Shown here: positions 1 through 8,277 of the stretch, piece by piece
Numbering within the stretch: the first letter of the stretch is position 1
Layout of the letters: the number at the start of each line of letters is the position of its first letter
Source of the DNA: UBA6109 sp035366835
Lineage (GTDB): Bacteria > Desulfobacterota > Syntrophia > Syntrophales > UBA6109
NCBI GenBank assembly: GCA_035366835.1
Contig: DAOSIS010000009.1
Coordinates: forward strand, 47,862-111,861
DNA: 64,000 nucleotides
Direction: 5' to 3'
Translations under genes and position numbers: made by a program
Notes under the pieces: generated by a model
The model's database searches: none
Told to the model about the DNA's origin: nothing
Seen by the model: only the letters and a program-made list of their open reading frames with translations

Positions 1-369
1 AGTCGGATCGTCATTGCGATGGTCGTCCTTTCCCTTGCAGGCTGTGCGGGTCCCGGCGGCATGCAGCGGCAGGACGCCGGCATTTCACGGGCGGCGTCCG
101 CGGCGGGCGGCGAAGCGGCTCCGTCCGCTCGGTATATCTCCGCGGACGGACAGGTTCTCAAGGCAAGCTTCGACAACGCGGCCGACGCGGTCGATCTCGT
201 CCTGCCGGATGGTCGGATGCTTCGACTTCCCCAAGGCCTGTCGGCCTCCGGCGTCCGGTACACGGACGGTCGTGAAACCTTCTGGGAGCATCACGGCGAG
301 GGTTCCTACTGGCAGGGTGAGAAGCTGATCTTTCGCGGTACCATGAAGGAAGAATCCCGGCCTAGGTAA
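1..369 (+). CDS. MliC-like lipoprotein, 5' end outside window
   Basis: The frame is open from the first base. It reads through a hydrophobic stretch ending in a lipobox (LAGC, Cys about 15 codons in), so the signal peptide probably starts just outside the window. After a short Ala/Gly-rich linker comes a compact beta-rich domain, roughly codons 40-110. Its SASGVRYTDG and ETFWEHHGEGSYW segments resemble the MliC/PliC fold of membrane-bound inhibitors of c-type lysozyme. If so, it would be anchored in the outer membrane and face the periplasm. The two cysteines typical of many MliC proteins are not evident, so the inhibitor role is uncertain. An internal ATG at 19 could serve as start but would leave a very short signal peptide. 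Confidence 0.6.
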   Translation, partial: SRIVIAMVVLSLAGCAGPGGMQRQDAGISRAASAAGGEAAPSARYISADGQVLKASFDNAADAVDLVLPDGRMLRLPQGLSASGVRYTDGRETFWEHHGEGSYWQGEKLIFRGTMKEESRPR

Positions 370-495
370 GAAGGGTGGCCTCTGCGGGATGATTCTTTCA
401 TTGTGAAGGGCATCGGCGACGCGGCAATCCCATCCTTGACTGCAGTGCTTCGCTGTGCCCCGCAACGACGGACAGGGTTCTCAGGCGGGAGGATC

Positions 496-2229
496 ATGTT
501 GGAATTGGAGAAACTCCAGCAGCGCCTGCGGGCGGCCCGCGGGGAAGTCCCGGCCGATCTGGTCATCCGCGGCGGTCGTGTGCTCGACGTCTTCACCCAG
601 GAGATCGTTGAAACGGACGTCGCGGTTTCCGGCGGGAGAATCGTCGGCCTCGGCCGGTACGAGGGGCGCGAAGTCTTCGACGCCGCGGGCCGATTCGTCA
701 GTCCCGGCTTCATCGACGGGCATTTCCACGTCGAGAGCAGCATGCTCTCGCCTCCGGAACTGGCGCGAGCGGTGCTTTCCCACGGGACGACGGCGATCGT
801 CGCCGATCCCCACGAGATCGCGAACGTGATGGGCGTCGAGGGAATCCGCTACATGCTGCGCGCTTCGCGCGGGCTGGCCGTGGATTTTTTCTTCATGCTG
901 CCCTCCTGCGTTCCGGCCACTCCGCTCGAGACTTCCGGCGCTGCACTGAGCGCCGCCGACCTCGCCGTTTTCAGGGAAGAGGAAAGGGTTCTCGGCCTGG
1001 CCGAGATGATGAACTATCCGGGCGTTGCGGCCGGTTCCCCAGACGTGCTGGAGAAGATTCTCCTTTTTTCGGACCGCGTCTGCGACGGACATGCGCCGCT
1101 GCTCTCGGGAAAGGCGCTCAATGCCTACCTCACGGCGGGCATACGCTCGGACCACGAGTGCACGAACCTGGCGGAGGCGCAGGAGAAGCTGCGGGCGGGG
1201 ATGCACATCCTGATCCGCGAGGGGACGCAGGCGAAGAACCTCGCGGACCTGATGCCGCTCGTCACCCCTGTGACGCTGCCCCGCTGTTCGCTCGTGACGG
1301 ACGACCTTCATCCCCACGACCTCCTGGAGAAGGGTCATCTCGACTTTCTCCTCGGCAGGGCCTGCGAAAGCGGGATTTCCCCCCTTCAGGCTATCTGCAT
1401 GGTCACGATCAACACGGCGCAGTACTTTCGCCTTCATGACCGGGGAGCCGTCGCGCCGGGCCGCCGGGCGGACCTGGCGATCCTTTCTTCCCTGCAGCCG
1501 GTGCGCGTAGAGGCGGTGATCAAGGACGGCCGCATTGTCTGCGATGGAAAGGGCCTGTGCTGGGAAGCGCCCCCTGTCCCCGAGGGGACCGCCGCGGCGA
1601 TGAACATCCGGCCCTTTTCCATTGAGGCCCTGTCGGTTTCGGAGCGGGGCGGCAACATCCGCGTCATCGGCATGATCCCCGACCAGATCCTCACGGAGGC
1701 GCGCCTTCTCCGCCCCACAATCGCCGGCGGCAGGGTTGCGGCCGATCCCGGCCGGGATCTCGCCAAGATCGCCGTCGTCGAACGGCATCGCGGCACCGGC
1801 AACATCGGCCTGGGATTTGTGCAGGGCTTCGGGCTCCGCGAGGGGGCTCTGGCTTCGTCCGTGGCTCACGATTCCCACAACGTCATCTGCGCGGGCGTAT
1901 CCGATGCGGACATGATGGCGGCGGTGAAGGCCGTCGAAGGGATGGGAGGGGGCCTCGCGGTGGTGCGAAAAGGCGCCGTCCTGGCCGAAATGCCGCTTCC
2001 GATCGCCGGGCTGGTGTCGGACCGTCCCCTGGCGGCGGTCGCCGCAGGCTGGAGAAAGATGAGGGAAGCCTCGCGCGCCCTCGGCTGTTCCCTCCGGGAA
2101 CCCTTCATGGCCTTGTCCTTCCTTGCGCTGCCGGTCATCCCGGCCCTGAAGATCACGGACCGCGGGCTCGTCGACGTCGATCGATTCTCTCTCGTGCCCC
2201 TGTTCGAGGGGGCCGCGGAAATGCGCTGA
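496..2229 (+). CDS. ade: Adenine deaminase
   Basis: The 577-residue protein belongs to the amidohydrolase superfamily; adenine deaminase converts adenine to hypoxanthine and ammonia in purine salvage. Metal-binding motifs are visible: GHFHVESS (His near residues 76 and 78) and VADPHE (about 108-113). The barrel is followed by the C-terminal domain specific to bacterial adenine deaminases, including the GFVQGFG, VAHDSHN and GGGLAVV segments. Length matches the family. The ATG at 496 is preceded by GGGAGGA at good spacing; an in-frame ATG at 403 would add 31 non-conserved residues without a ribosome site. It stands before fatty-acid oxidation genes with a 99-base gap, so co-transcription is possible but not shown. 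Confidence 0.93.
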   Translation: MLELEKLQQRLRAARGEVPADLVIRGGRVLDVFTQEIVETDVAVSGGRIVGLGRYEGREVFDAAGRFVSPGFIDGHFHVESSMLSPPELARAVLSHGTTAIVADPHEIANVMGVEGIRYMLRASRGLAVDFFFMLPSCVPATPLETSGAALSAADLAVFREEERVLGLAEMMNYPGVAAGSPDVLEKILLFSDRVCDGHAPLLSGKALNAYLTAGIRSDHECTNLAEAQEKLRAGMHILIREGTQAKNLADLMPLVTPVTLPRCSLVTDDLHPHDLLEKGHLDFLLGRACESGISPLQAICMVTINTAQYFRLHDRGAVAPGRRADLAILSSLQPVRVEAVIKDGRIVCDGKGLCWEAPPVPEGTAAAMNIRPFSIEALSVSERGGNIRVIGMIPDQILTEARLLRPTIAGGRVAADPGRDLAKIAVVERHRGTGNIGLGFVQGFGLREGALASSVAHDSHNVICAGVSDADMMAAVKAVEGMGGGLAVVRKGAVLAEMPLPIAGLVSDRPLAAVAAGWRKMREASRALGCSLREPFMALSFLALPVIPALKITDRGLVDVDRFSLVPLFEGAAEMR

Positions 2230-2328
2230 AGCCGGGCGGAGTTTCACATCTCCGCGAAAAACCGAGAAATCCGGGTGAAACGATGCCGCATTCGTGATAG
2301 GGATCTACAACGGGTGGGAGGTGGCGAC

Positions 2329-3186
2329 ATGGAGATCAAAACCTTCGGAGTGATCGGTGCGGGCCAGATGGGGAGCGGCATCGCGCAGGTGGCGGCGGCA
2401 AGCGGCCTGCGCGTCATCCTCAACGACATCCGGGAAGACCTCGTCGACAAGGGCATCGCGGCGATCGCCGCACGGCTCGACAGGGCCGTCGGGAAGGGCG
2501 CCATGGCGGCAGGAGACCGGGATGCCCAGTTCGGCCGGATCCGGAAAAGCATGTCCGTGGAGGACATGATCGAAGCGGACTTCGTCGTCGAGGCCGCGAC
2601 AGAGAACGAGCCCCTCAAGTTCAAGATTTTCCGGGACCTCGACCGGAATTCCCGGCCCGGCGTCATTCTGGCCAGCAACACCTCTTCGATCCCCATCGGG
2701 CGGATCGCCTCGCAGACGAGGCGGCCGGACCGGGTCATCGGGATGCACTTCATGAATCCCGTCCCGGTGATGAAACTGGTGGAGGTCGTCCGTGCGCTGG
2801 CGACGTCCGATGAGACCTTCCGGACGACCTGGGATCTCTGCCTGCGCTTCGGCAAGACCCCGGCCGAGGCCGTCGATTATCCCGGCTTCATTTCGAACCG
2901 CATCGTCATGCCGATGATCAACGAGGCTGTTTATTGCCTCTACGAGGGCGCCGGCTCGTGCGAAGCGATCGACACGGTGATGAAGCTGGGCATGAATCAT
3001 CCCATGGGACCGCTGGCGCTGGCCGACCTCATCGGCCTGGACACGTGCCTCGCGATCATGGAAACGCTGTTTGAAGGATTCAAGGATTCCAAGTATCGTC
3101 CCTGCCCCCTGCTGCGCCGCTACGTGGAAGCGGGCCGCTTGGGCCGGAAGGTGGGACGCGGCTTCTACGAGTACGGCAGCCGCTGA
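2329..3186 (+). CDS. hbd: 3-hydroxybutyryl-CoA dehydrogenase
   Basis: This 285-residue protein is a stand-alone 3-hydroxyacyl-CoA dehydrogenase. It oxidises 3-hydroxyacyl-CoA to 3-ketoacyl-CoA with NAD, or runs in reverse in butyrate synthesis. The Rossmann motif GAGQMGSGIAQ is at residues 9-19. The family signature GMHFMNPVP has the catalytic His near residue 140. A conserved SNR segment lies near 190 and NHPMGPLALADLIGLD follows. Length matches the roughly 282-residue bacterial enzymes. The start is fixed by GGGAGGT eight bases upstream. Together with the acyl-CoA dehydrogenase and thiolase downstream it forms a short-chain beta-oxidation set; enoyl-CoA hydratase is not in the window. Confidence 0.92.
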   Translation: MEIKTFGVIGAGQMGSGIAQVAAASGLRVILNDIREDLVDKGIAAIAARLDRAVGKGAMAAGDRDAQFGRIRKSMSVEDMIEADFVVEAATENEPLKFKIFRDLDRNSRPGVILASNTSSIPIGRIASQTRRPDRVIGMHFMNPVPVMKLVEVVRALATSDETFRTTWDLCLRFGKTPAEAVDYPGFISNRIVMPMINEAVYCLYEGAGSCEAIDTVMKLGMNHPMGPLALADLIGLDTCLAIMETLFEGFKDSKYRPCPLLRRYVEAGRLGRKVGRGFYEYGSR

Positions 3187-3253
3187 AAAAAACCTGTCCG
3201 CCGCGTCCTGAAGTCCATCGGAAGAACCTTCATCCCCCAGGAAGGGAGGCCTT

Positions 3254-3826
3254 ATGACCGCCAGGAAAGGGAGGACCGCGGAGCAGAAGCCCGAACCGTC
3301 CACTCCCGTAAGCCGAAAGATCAAGACCACCAGACTGCAGAAAGGCTTGTCGCTGGACCGCATCGCCAACGAAACCGGCTTTTCCGTCCGCTATCTCAAA
3401 GACGTCGAGGAAGGTCTCGCCACTCCGCCCGTAGGCGCCCTGCTGCAGATCGCCAAGGCGCTGCAAATCGATTCGGGATCTCTCCTGAAGGAACAGACGC
3501 CGTCCTACAAGGCGCGCGTCAAGGCCTACACGAAACGCACGGAGAGTTATGCCTACGAAACGCTGACGCCGGACGCGGAGAGCAAGCACCTGAAAGCCTT
3601 CCATGTCACGGTCGAGCCGGGGCAAGCGCACAAGGGCGTTGGCTACCAGCACGAGGGCGAGGAGTTCGAATACGTGCTGAAGGGCAAAGTCCAGGTCCTC
3701 GTCGGCGAGCACGTCAACACCCTCAAGGCCGGCGAATCCGTACATTTCAATTCCGGGGTCAAGCACCAGCTTCTCAATGCCGGCCGTGAGACGGCGGAAT
3801 TGATCGTGGTCATCTACAGCCCCTGA
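3254..3826 (+). CDS. XRE-family regulator with C-terminal cupin domain
   Basis: The 190-residue protein has a basic leader, a helix-turn-helix of the Cro/C1 type at about residues 18-72 (MTARKG start; LSLDRIANETGFSVRYLKDVEEG), a linker, and a small beta-barrel cupin at about 110-187 with GVGYQHEGEEFEYVLKGKV and the HFNSGVKHQL metal-site region. This HTH-cupin architecture is known from transcriptional regulators that sense small ligands, such as PuuR-type proteins. It sits between hbd and the acyl-CoA dehydrogenase on the same strand, so control of the fatty-acid genes is a reasonable inference. The ligand cannot be predicted. The start has AGGAAGGGAGG upstream. Confidence 0.85.
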   Translation: MTARKGRTAEQKPEPSTPVSRKIKTTRLQKGLSLDRIANETGFSVRYLKDVEEGLATPPVGALLQIAKALQIDSGSLLKEQTPSYKARVKAYTKRTESYAYETLTPDAESKHLKAFHVTVEPGQAHKGVGYQHEGEEFEYVLKGKVQVLVGEHVNTLKAGESVHFNSGVKHQLLNAGRETAELIVVIYSP

Positions 3827-4015
3827 GAGCAGCGTCCATCGTCGCTGTGTGCAGTCGAATCCCATCGTCGTAGCGGGATTCGTGATCGAAGCGAGACAGC
3901 GGCAAGTCATCGCGGAGTTTACGGGCGGACGCCGTGCGATCGGAGAATCGCGAGCCTGCATCAACTTCTTTGATTCGCCATGACCGATGCCCGCAACAAG
4001 ATGGGGGGGCCGCCT

Positions 4016-5164
4016 ATGTTTTTCAAACTGACCGACGAGCAGCTCATGATCCAGAGCATGGTGCGGGACTTCTCCCGGACCGTGGTCGCCGCCAAGGCCG
4101 CAGAGCGCGACAGGACGAAGGAATTCCCCGCCGACAACTTCAAACGGATGGGCGAACTGGGCCTCATGGGCATGATGGTCCCTCAGGAATACGGAGGCTC
4201 CGGCGCCGACACCATCAGCTATCTCCTGGCCCTTTCCGAGATCGCCTATTCCTGCGCGTCCACCGCCGTCGTCATGTCCGTGCACAACTCCATCGTCTGC
4301 GAAAGCCTCGTCCGGTTCGCCGCGGAAGACCAGAAGAAGAAATTCCTTGCCCGGCTCGCGGGTGCAGAGATTATCGGCGCCTTCGCCCTGACGGAGCCTC
4401 TGGCGGGATCCGATCCGGCGGCACAGCGCGCGACGGCGGTCAGGGACGGCCGTTTCTACGTCCTCAACGGCACGAAGCGCTTCATCACCACTGGGAAGAA
4501 CTGCGGCCTCGTCATCGTCACGGCCAAAACCGACCCCGCCAGGGGGCACCGGGGGATCAGCGCCTTCATCGTGGAGAAGGGGACGAAGGGTCTTGCCGTG
4601 GGACGCGAGGAGGAGAAGATGGGTCTCCGGGCATCGGACACGACGGACCTGGTCTTCGAAGACTGCCGGGTGCCCGCGGAGAATCTGCTCGGCCGCGAGG
4701 GAGACGGATTCCGCATCGCCATGACGGGTCTCGACGGCGGCCGCATCGGCATCGCCGCCCAGTCCGTCGGGGTCGCCCAGGCGGCGTTCGATGCGGCGGT
4801 CCGATACGCCAGGGAGCGGGATCAGTTCGGCCAGAAGATCGCCAAGTTCCAGGGCCTCCGCTGGATGATCGCCGACATGGCGGTGGAGATCGAGGCGGCC
4901 CGGCAGCTCATGTTCTCCGCCGCGGCCCAGAAGGACCGGGGCGAGAACTACACCCTGGAGGCTTCGATGGCGAAGCTCTTCGCCTCGGAGATGGTGAACC
5001 GCGTCACGGCGCGGGCGCTGCAGATCCACGGCGGATACGGGTTCACCGGCGACTATCCCGTCGAGCGGCTCTACCGCGATGCCCGCGTCTTCACCATTTA
5101 TGAGGGGACGTCCGAGATCCAGCGGGTCGTGATCTCCAAGCACGTCCTCGACAACAGCCGGTGA
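4016..5164 (+). CDS. Acyl-CoA dehydrogenase
   Basis: The 382-residue flavoprotein would introduce the alpha-beta double bond into an acyl-CoA and pass electrons to electron-transfer flavoprotein. Visible features are the N-terminal helical domain, the FAD/substrate loop FALTEPLAGSDPAAQ, a beta domain, and the C-terminal helical domain with QIHGGYGFTGDYPVERLYRDAR and YEGTSEIQR. In the last motif Glu near residue 363 aligns with the catalytic base of short-chain enzymes. The start chosen is MFFKLTDEQ, which matches the usual family N-terminus and has a G-rich stretch upstream; an ATG at 3980 would add 12 residues. Chain-length preference cannot be read from sequence. It lies 21 bases before the thiolase gene. 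Confidence 0.93.
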   Translation: MFFKLTDEQLMIQSMVRDFSRTVVAAKAAERDRTKEFPADNFKRMGELGLMGMMVPQEYGGSGADTISYLLALSEIAYSCASTAVVMSVHNSIVCESLVRFAAEDQKKKFLARLAGAEIIGAFALTEPLAGSDPAAQRATAVRDGRFYVLNGTKRFITTGKNCGLVIVTAKTDPARGHRGISAFIVEKGTKGLAVGREEEKMGLRASDTTDLVFEDCRVPAENLLGREGDGFRIAMTGLDGGRIGIAAQSVGVAQAAFDAAVRYARERDQFGQKIAKFQGLRWMIADMAVEIEAARQLMFSAAAQKDRGENYTLEASMAKLFASEMVNRVTARALQIHGGYGFTGDYPVERLYRDARVFTIYEGTSEIQRVVISKHVLDNSR

Positions 5165-5185
5165 ACTCCTGATGCGAAGGAAGAA

Positions 5186-6553
5186 ATGATGAAAAAAGCT
5201 CCCCAGCGGCTGGAACGGAAGAAGATGGAGATCTATGCCGGCCTGAAGCCGGCGGGGTTCGGGCAGCGGAAACCGGATTTTTCCACGATGGGCCGGAAGA
5301 TGAAGAATCCGCACTCGAAATTCCGCGAGGTCGTCTGCGTCGGGGCCTGCCGCACGCCCTACGGGCGGATGGGGGGCGCGCTGAGGGAGTTCACGGCGAT
5401 GGAGCTGGGCGCCCTGGCGATCCGCGAGGTCCTGCAGAGGACGGAAGGCAGGGTGAAGCCGGGCGACGTGGATTACATCTTCATGGGGCAGGTCGTGCCG
5501 GCGGGTTGCGGCCAGATCCCGGGACGCCAGGCCTCCATCCTGGCCGGAGTGCCCGAGCATGTGCCGTCCATCACGGTGAACAAGGTCTGCTCCTCCGGCA
5601 TCAAGACCGTCGATCTCGCCTGGCAGATGATCTTGCTCGGACGCGCGGAGGTCTGCATCGCCGGCGGGCAGGAAAGCATGAGCAATTGCCCTTACCTCCT
5701 TCCCGAGATGCGGTGGGGAGCCCGGATGGGGCTGCCGGACAGGCCGGTCGTCGACAGCATGGTCTACGACGGCCTCTGGGACGCCTTCTACGACCGGCAC
5801 ATGGCGATCCACGGTTCGGAGACGGCCGACGAGTTCGGTTTCTCGCGCGAGGAACTGGACGAATGGGCCCATCATTCCCAGATGGCCGCGGCGGCAGCCG
5901 TCGCATCGGGCAGACTCGACGAAGAGATCTTTCCCGTCGAAATCCGCAGGAGACGGAACGGGAACGCGGTGGCCGACCGGGATGAAAGCCTTCGGCCCGA
6001 AACCACGCTGGAGGGACTGGCCGCGCTGCCGCCCGTCTTCGGCCATGTGAGCGCTGTAACGGGCCGCCCGGGAAGCGTGACGGCGGGCAACGCGCCCGGC
6101 GTCAACGACGGCGGCGATGTCTGCCTCCTCATGAGCCGGGCGAAGGCCGATGAACTGGGGCTGAAACCCCTCTTCTCCATCGTGGATTACGCCGAAGTCT
6201 CACAGCCGACCAAGGACATCGCAACGGTGCCGGGCCTCGCCATCCGGAAGATCCTCGAGCAGAATGACCTGAGCCTGGACAGTGTGGACCTGATCGAGAT
6301 CAACGAGGCCTTCGCCGCCGTGACCCTGATCAGCTGCCGGTCGATCCTGGGGATGGCGAAGGAAGAGGTGTTCCGGAAGGTGAACGTCAACGGCGGCGCC
6401 ATTGCCTACGGCCATCCCATCGGCGCCACAGGAGCCAGGATCCTGATGACGCTGGGTTACGAGCTGCGCAGGAGAGGCGGCGGGATCGGCGTCTGCGGCA
6501 TCTGCTCCGGCCACGCCCAGGGTGACGCCATGCTCATCCGCGTGGAAGGCTGA
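5186..6553 (+). CDS. Thiolase (acetyl-CoA acetyltransferase family)
   Basis: The 455-residue protein catalyses thiolytic cleavage or condensation of acyl-CoA. The acyl-accepting Cys is in NKVCSSGIK (about residue 135), the His is in GGAIAYGHPIGATG (about 410), and the second active-site Cys is in GICSGHAQGDA (about 439). The last motif has His where a Gly is common. The N-terminus is about 45 residues longer than the usual 390-400-residue thiolases; the conserved fold begins near FREVVCVGACRTPYGR. The first ATG has AAGGAAG upstream and is only 21 bases from the preceding stop, so the extension may be real. It is the last gene of the fatty-acid block. Confidence 0.9.
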   Translation: MMKKAPQRLERKKMEIYAGLKPAGFGQRKPDFSTMGRKMKNPHSKFREVVCVGACRTPYGRMGGALREFTAMELGALAIREVLQRTEGRVKPGDVDYIFMGQVVPAGCGQIPGRQASILAGVPEHVPSITVNKVCSSGIKTVDLAWQMILLGRAEVCIAGGQESMSNCPYLLPEMRWGARMGLPDRPVVDSMVYDGLWDAFYDRHMAIHGSETADEFGFSREELDEWAHHSQMAAAAAVASGRLDEEIFPVEIRRRRNGNAVADRDESLRPETTLEGLAALPPVFGHVSAVTGRPGSVTAGNAPGVNDGGDVCLLMSRAKADELGLKPLFSIVDYAEVSQPTKDIATVPGLAIRKILEQNDLSLDSVDLIEINEAFAAVTLISCRSILGMAKEEVFRKVNVNGGAIAYGHPIGATGARILMTLGYELRRRGGGIGVCGICSGHAQGDAMLIRVEG

Positions 6554-6711
6554 GCGCTCCGGCCTTGCCGGTCCGTCCGCCGGGCTGACCCCGTAAACCT
6601 GTTGATTTCGCGGGTGTTCCCAACTCGCGGGAAGTGGTGGAATTCCCGCGCTCCCGTGAGAAAATCAATTTCAACATAACTGAAAACAATGGGATTTCAG
6701 GCTCTTTTCCG

Positions 6712-6740
6712 TTGACATTCCGGAGCGGCGTGATTATATA
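6712..6740 (+). promoter_or_regulatory. Sigma-70-type promoter of the 47-residue small gene
   Basis: The sequence shows TTGACA (6712-6717), a 17-base spacer and TATATA (6735-6740). The predicted start of transcription is near 6747, giving a leader of about 60 bases before the small open reading frame. The -35 box is perfect and the -10 box matches 5 of 6. Local base composition is much more AT-rich than the flanking genes. Confidence 0.75.
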
Positions 6741-6809
6741 TGCAACAAGGTTATCGATAAACAATTAATTGAGACCAAAATTTATAGAAAAACAAGGAGA
6801 CAAAAGGCA

Positions 6810-6953
6810 ATGAAAGGCGTTGGTTTCTGGGAAAGACTCGGAGCGTGGTTGTTGGACGTGTTCTATACGGGAAAGTTGTGCGTCGCTTACGCAAAGACAG
6901 ACAAGAAGACCGTTGACATCTACCGGCAACCTCCCTTTTACTGGACGGCCTGA
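6810..6953 (+). CDS. Small protein of unknown function, 47 residues
   Basis: I do not recognise this protein. It begins MKGVGFWERLGAWLLDVFYT and ends DIYRQPPFYWTA. The first 20 residues could form an amphipathic or shallow membrane helix rich in Trp, Phe and Leu. A basic centre (KTDKKT) follows, then an aromatic, proline-containing tail. There is one Cys (residue 24). A strong ribosome site AAGGAGA lies nine bases before the ATG. The gene is enclosed by its own consensus promoter and a perfect intrinsic terminator, so it is a single-gene transcription unit. No modification enzyme or export gene lies beside it. A membrane-associated regulatory peptide, a toxin or a peptide precursor are all possible; nothing decides between them. 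Confidence 0.7.
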   Translation: MKGVGFWERLGAWLLDVFYTGKLCVAYAKTDKKTVDIYRQPPFYWTA

Positions 6954-6984
6954 TCCACCATTCTTCAGGCTGTCCCTTTGATAG

Positions 6985-7019
6985 GGGCTGCGCTGTTCGC
7001 GCAGCCCTTTTTGTTTTTC
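6985..7019 (+). terminator. Intrinsic terminator after the small gene
   Basis: A perfect nine-base-pair stem (GGGCTGCGC, 6985-6993, with GCGCAGCCC, 6999-7007) encloses a five-base loop. A T-rich tract runs from 7008 to 7019. It ends the transcript of the 47-residue gene 32 bases after its stop codon. Confidence 0.9.
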
Positions 7020-7078
7020 TTTTGCCTTCAGAAAGAAAGGATCGCCGTCCGGGTCACCGCGAGAAGCGCCCGGCTCGT

Positions 7079-7129
7079 CCGCTGTGGGAACCGAAGGGCC
7101 GCCGCGGATTTCTCACAGCGGCCCTTCGG
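7079..7129. other. Two overlapping, mutually exclusive hairpins
   Basis: One stem pairs CCGCTGTG (7079-7086) with CACAGCGG (7114-7121). A longer one pairs CCGAAGGGCCGC (7091-7102) with GCGGCCCTTCGG (7118-7129). They share bases 7118-7121, so both cannot form. The site follows the 3' end of the minus-strand NHL gene and has no T-run on either side, so it may protect or end that transcript rather than act as a classical terminator. Confidence 0.4.
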
Positions 7130-7141
7130 GGACCAAAGCCG

Positions 7142-8119
7142 TCAGTAACGTTCGAACTTCTGAAAAGTATGGGCATCTTCGCGTATGTCACCTCGCGAAA
7201 CGCCGAAGGTGCGGGTGACTTCGCCCACATAGAGATCTCCACGGGAATCGACGCATAGCGTATGCGGAGCAACGAAATTCCCCGCCGCCTCCCGATCAGC
7301 GCTGCACCAGTGCAGAAGCACGTTGCCCGAGAGGTCCAGGACCCTCACTCCTCCCGGAAGATCGTGCCGGATCTTGCCATTGGTGAACGACCGATGCCCG
7401 ACTCGCCACCACAGCTCCGACACGTACACGAGGCCGTCCTTGTCGAAGGCGATGTCCGTAGGTCGCTGGACATGGGTCCACATGTCGAGAAATCGGCCGT
7501 CCCGGGAAAAGATCTGGATGCGGTCGTTCTCCCGGTCGGTCACGAAGACGCGGTTGTCCGGCGAGATGCCGATGCCGTGCGGCAGACGAAACTGGCCGGG
7601 TCCCTCTCCGGGTTCGCCCCAGGATTGAATGATCGTCCCGTCCGCGTTGAAGCGATGCACACGGGAATTGCCGTAACCGTCGCAGACGTAAAGTTCCCCG
7701 TTGTCGGCGGCGACAGCGACATCCGTCGGCCGGTTGAAGGGCGGTCCGCCGCGTTTGACGCTGCCGTGGCTCTTTCCATCATAGCCGGTGTCGGAAGCCT
7801 TGCCGGGGGTTCCGATGATCATCAACTGTTTCCCCTCGGAAGTGAACTTGCGTACCGTATGGTCGCCGTCGTCTACGGAGTACACCATGCCGTCCGGTCC
7901 GATGGCAATGCCGTGGGTCCGGGGAGTAAAGATGTCTTCGCCCCAGGAGCGAAGGAAATTTCCCTCCCGATCGTAGACGATAACCCTGGCGTCCTGCCGT
8001 GTCATCAGGTAGACGTTGTCCTGCGAATCGACCGCCACCCCGTCTACGTCTTTGTGGACGTAGCCTGCAGGTAATTTTTCCCAGCCTTCAACAACTTTGA
8101 ATCTTGGAACACCTTTCAT
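7142..8119 (-). CDS. NHL-repeat beta-propeller protein
   Basis: The 325-residue protein is built of repeated NHL-type blades such as PRTHGIAIGPDGMVYSVD, NRPTDVAVAADNGELYVCD, LPHGIGISPDNRVFVTDREN and QRPTDIAFDKDGLVYVSE. Five or six blades form a propeller like the SMP-30/peptidyl-hydroxyglycine-lyase fold. No signal peptide is seen. NHL proteins of this type occur in aromatic and carboxylate catabolic clusters, but the reaction, if any, is unknown. The ATG at 8119 (MKGVPRF) is chosen because AAAGGA lies upstream; the frame is open to 8242 but that part is not conserved-looking. It is the last gene of the minus-strand cluster that begins near 15.5 kb. Confidence 0.75.
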   Translation of the reverse strand: MKGVPRFKVVEGWEKLPAGYVHKDVDGVAVDSQDNVYLMTRQDARVIVYDREGNFLRSWGEDIFTPRTHGIAIGPDGMVYSVDDGDHTVRKFTSEGKQLMIIGTPGKASDTGYDGKSHGSVKRGGPPFNRPTDVAVAADNGELYVCDGYGNSRVHRFNADGTIIQSWGEPGEGPGQFRLPHGIGISPDNRVFVTDRENDRIQIFSRDGRFLDMWTHVQRPTDIAFDKDGLVYVSELWWRVGHRSFTNGKIRHDLPGGVRVLDLSGNVLLHWCSADREAAGNFVAPHTLCVDSRGDLYVGEVTRTFGVSRGDIREDAHTFQKFERY

Positions 8120-8277
8120 CAGAATCCGTTTTCCTTTCGAAGAGATTTTCGGAACAACCTGAGAAATGCCGGAATAACGACCTTCGTTTCCGCGATGGTT
8201 CCGTACGTGAGAGTGGTCGTTACTCTTGCCCATGATAGCCAACTTCCGGCCCTGCAGCGTGTTTCCACCGGCGTCTC

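Noticed and set aside
3230..6046. Open frame of about 940 codons on the minus strand across hbd-acd-thl
   Set aside because: It is antisense to four well-recognised genes, has Arg/His-rich GC-driven composition, no ribosome site and no family resemblance. Similar long antisense frames over purF-carB, the glutamine synthetases and mnmG were dismissed for the same reason.
6810..6953. Small gene as a lanthipeptide or lasso-peptide precursor
   Set aside because: No modification, protease or export gene lies nearby, and there is only one Cys and no leader/core boundary; kept only as unknown small protein.
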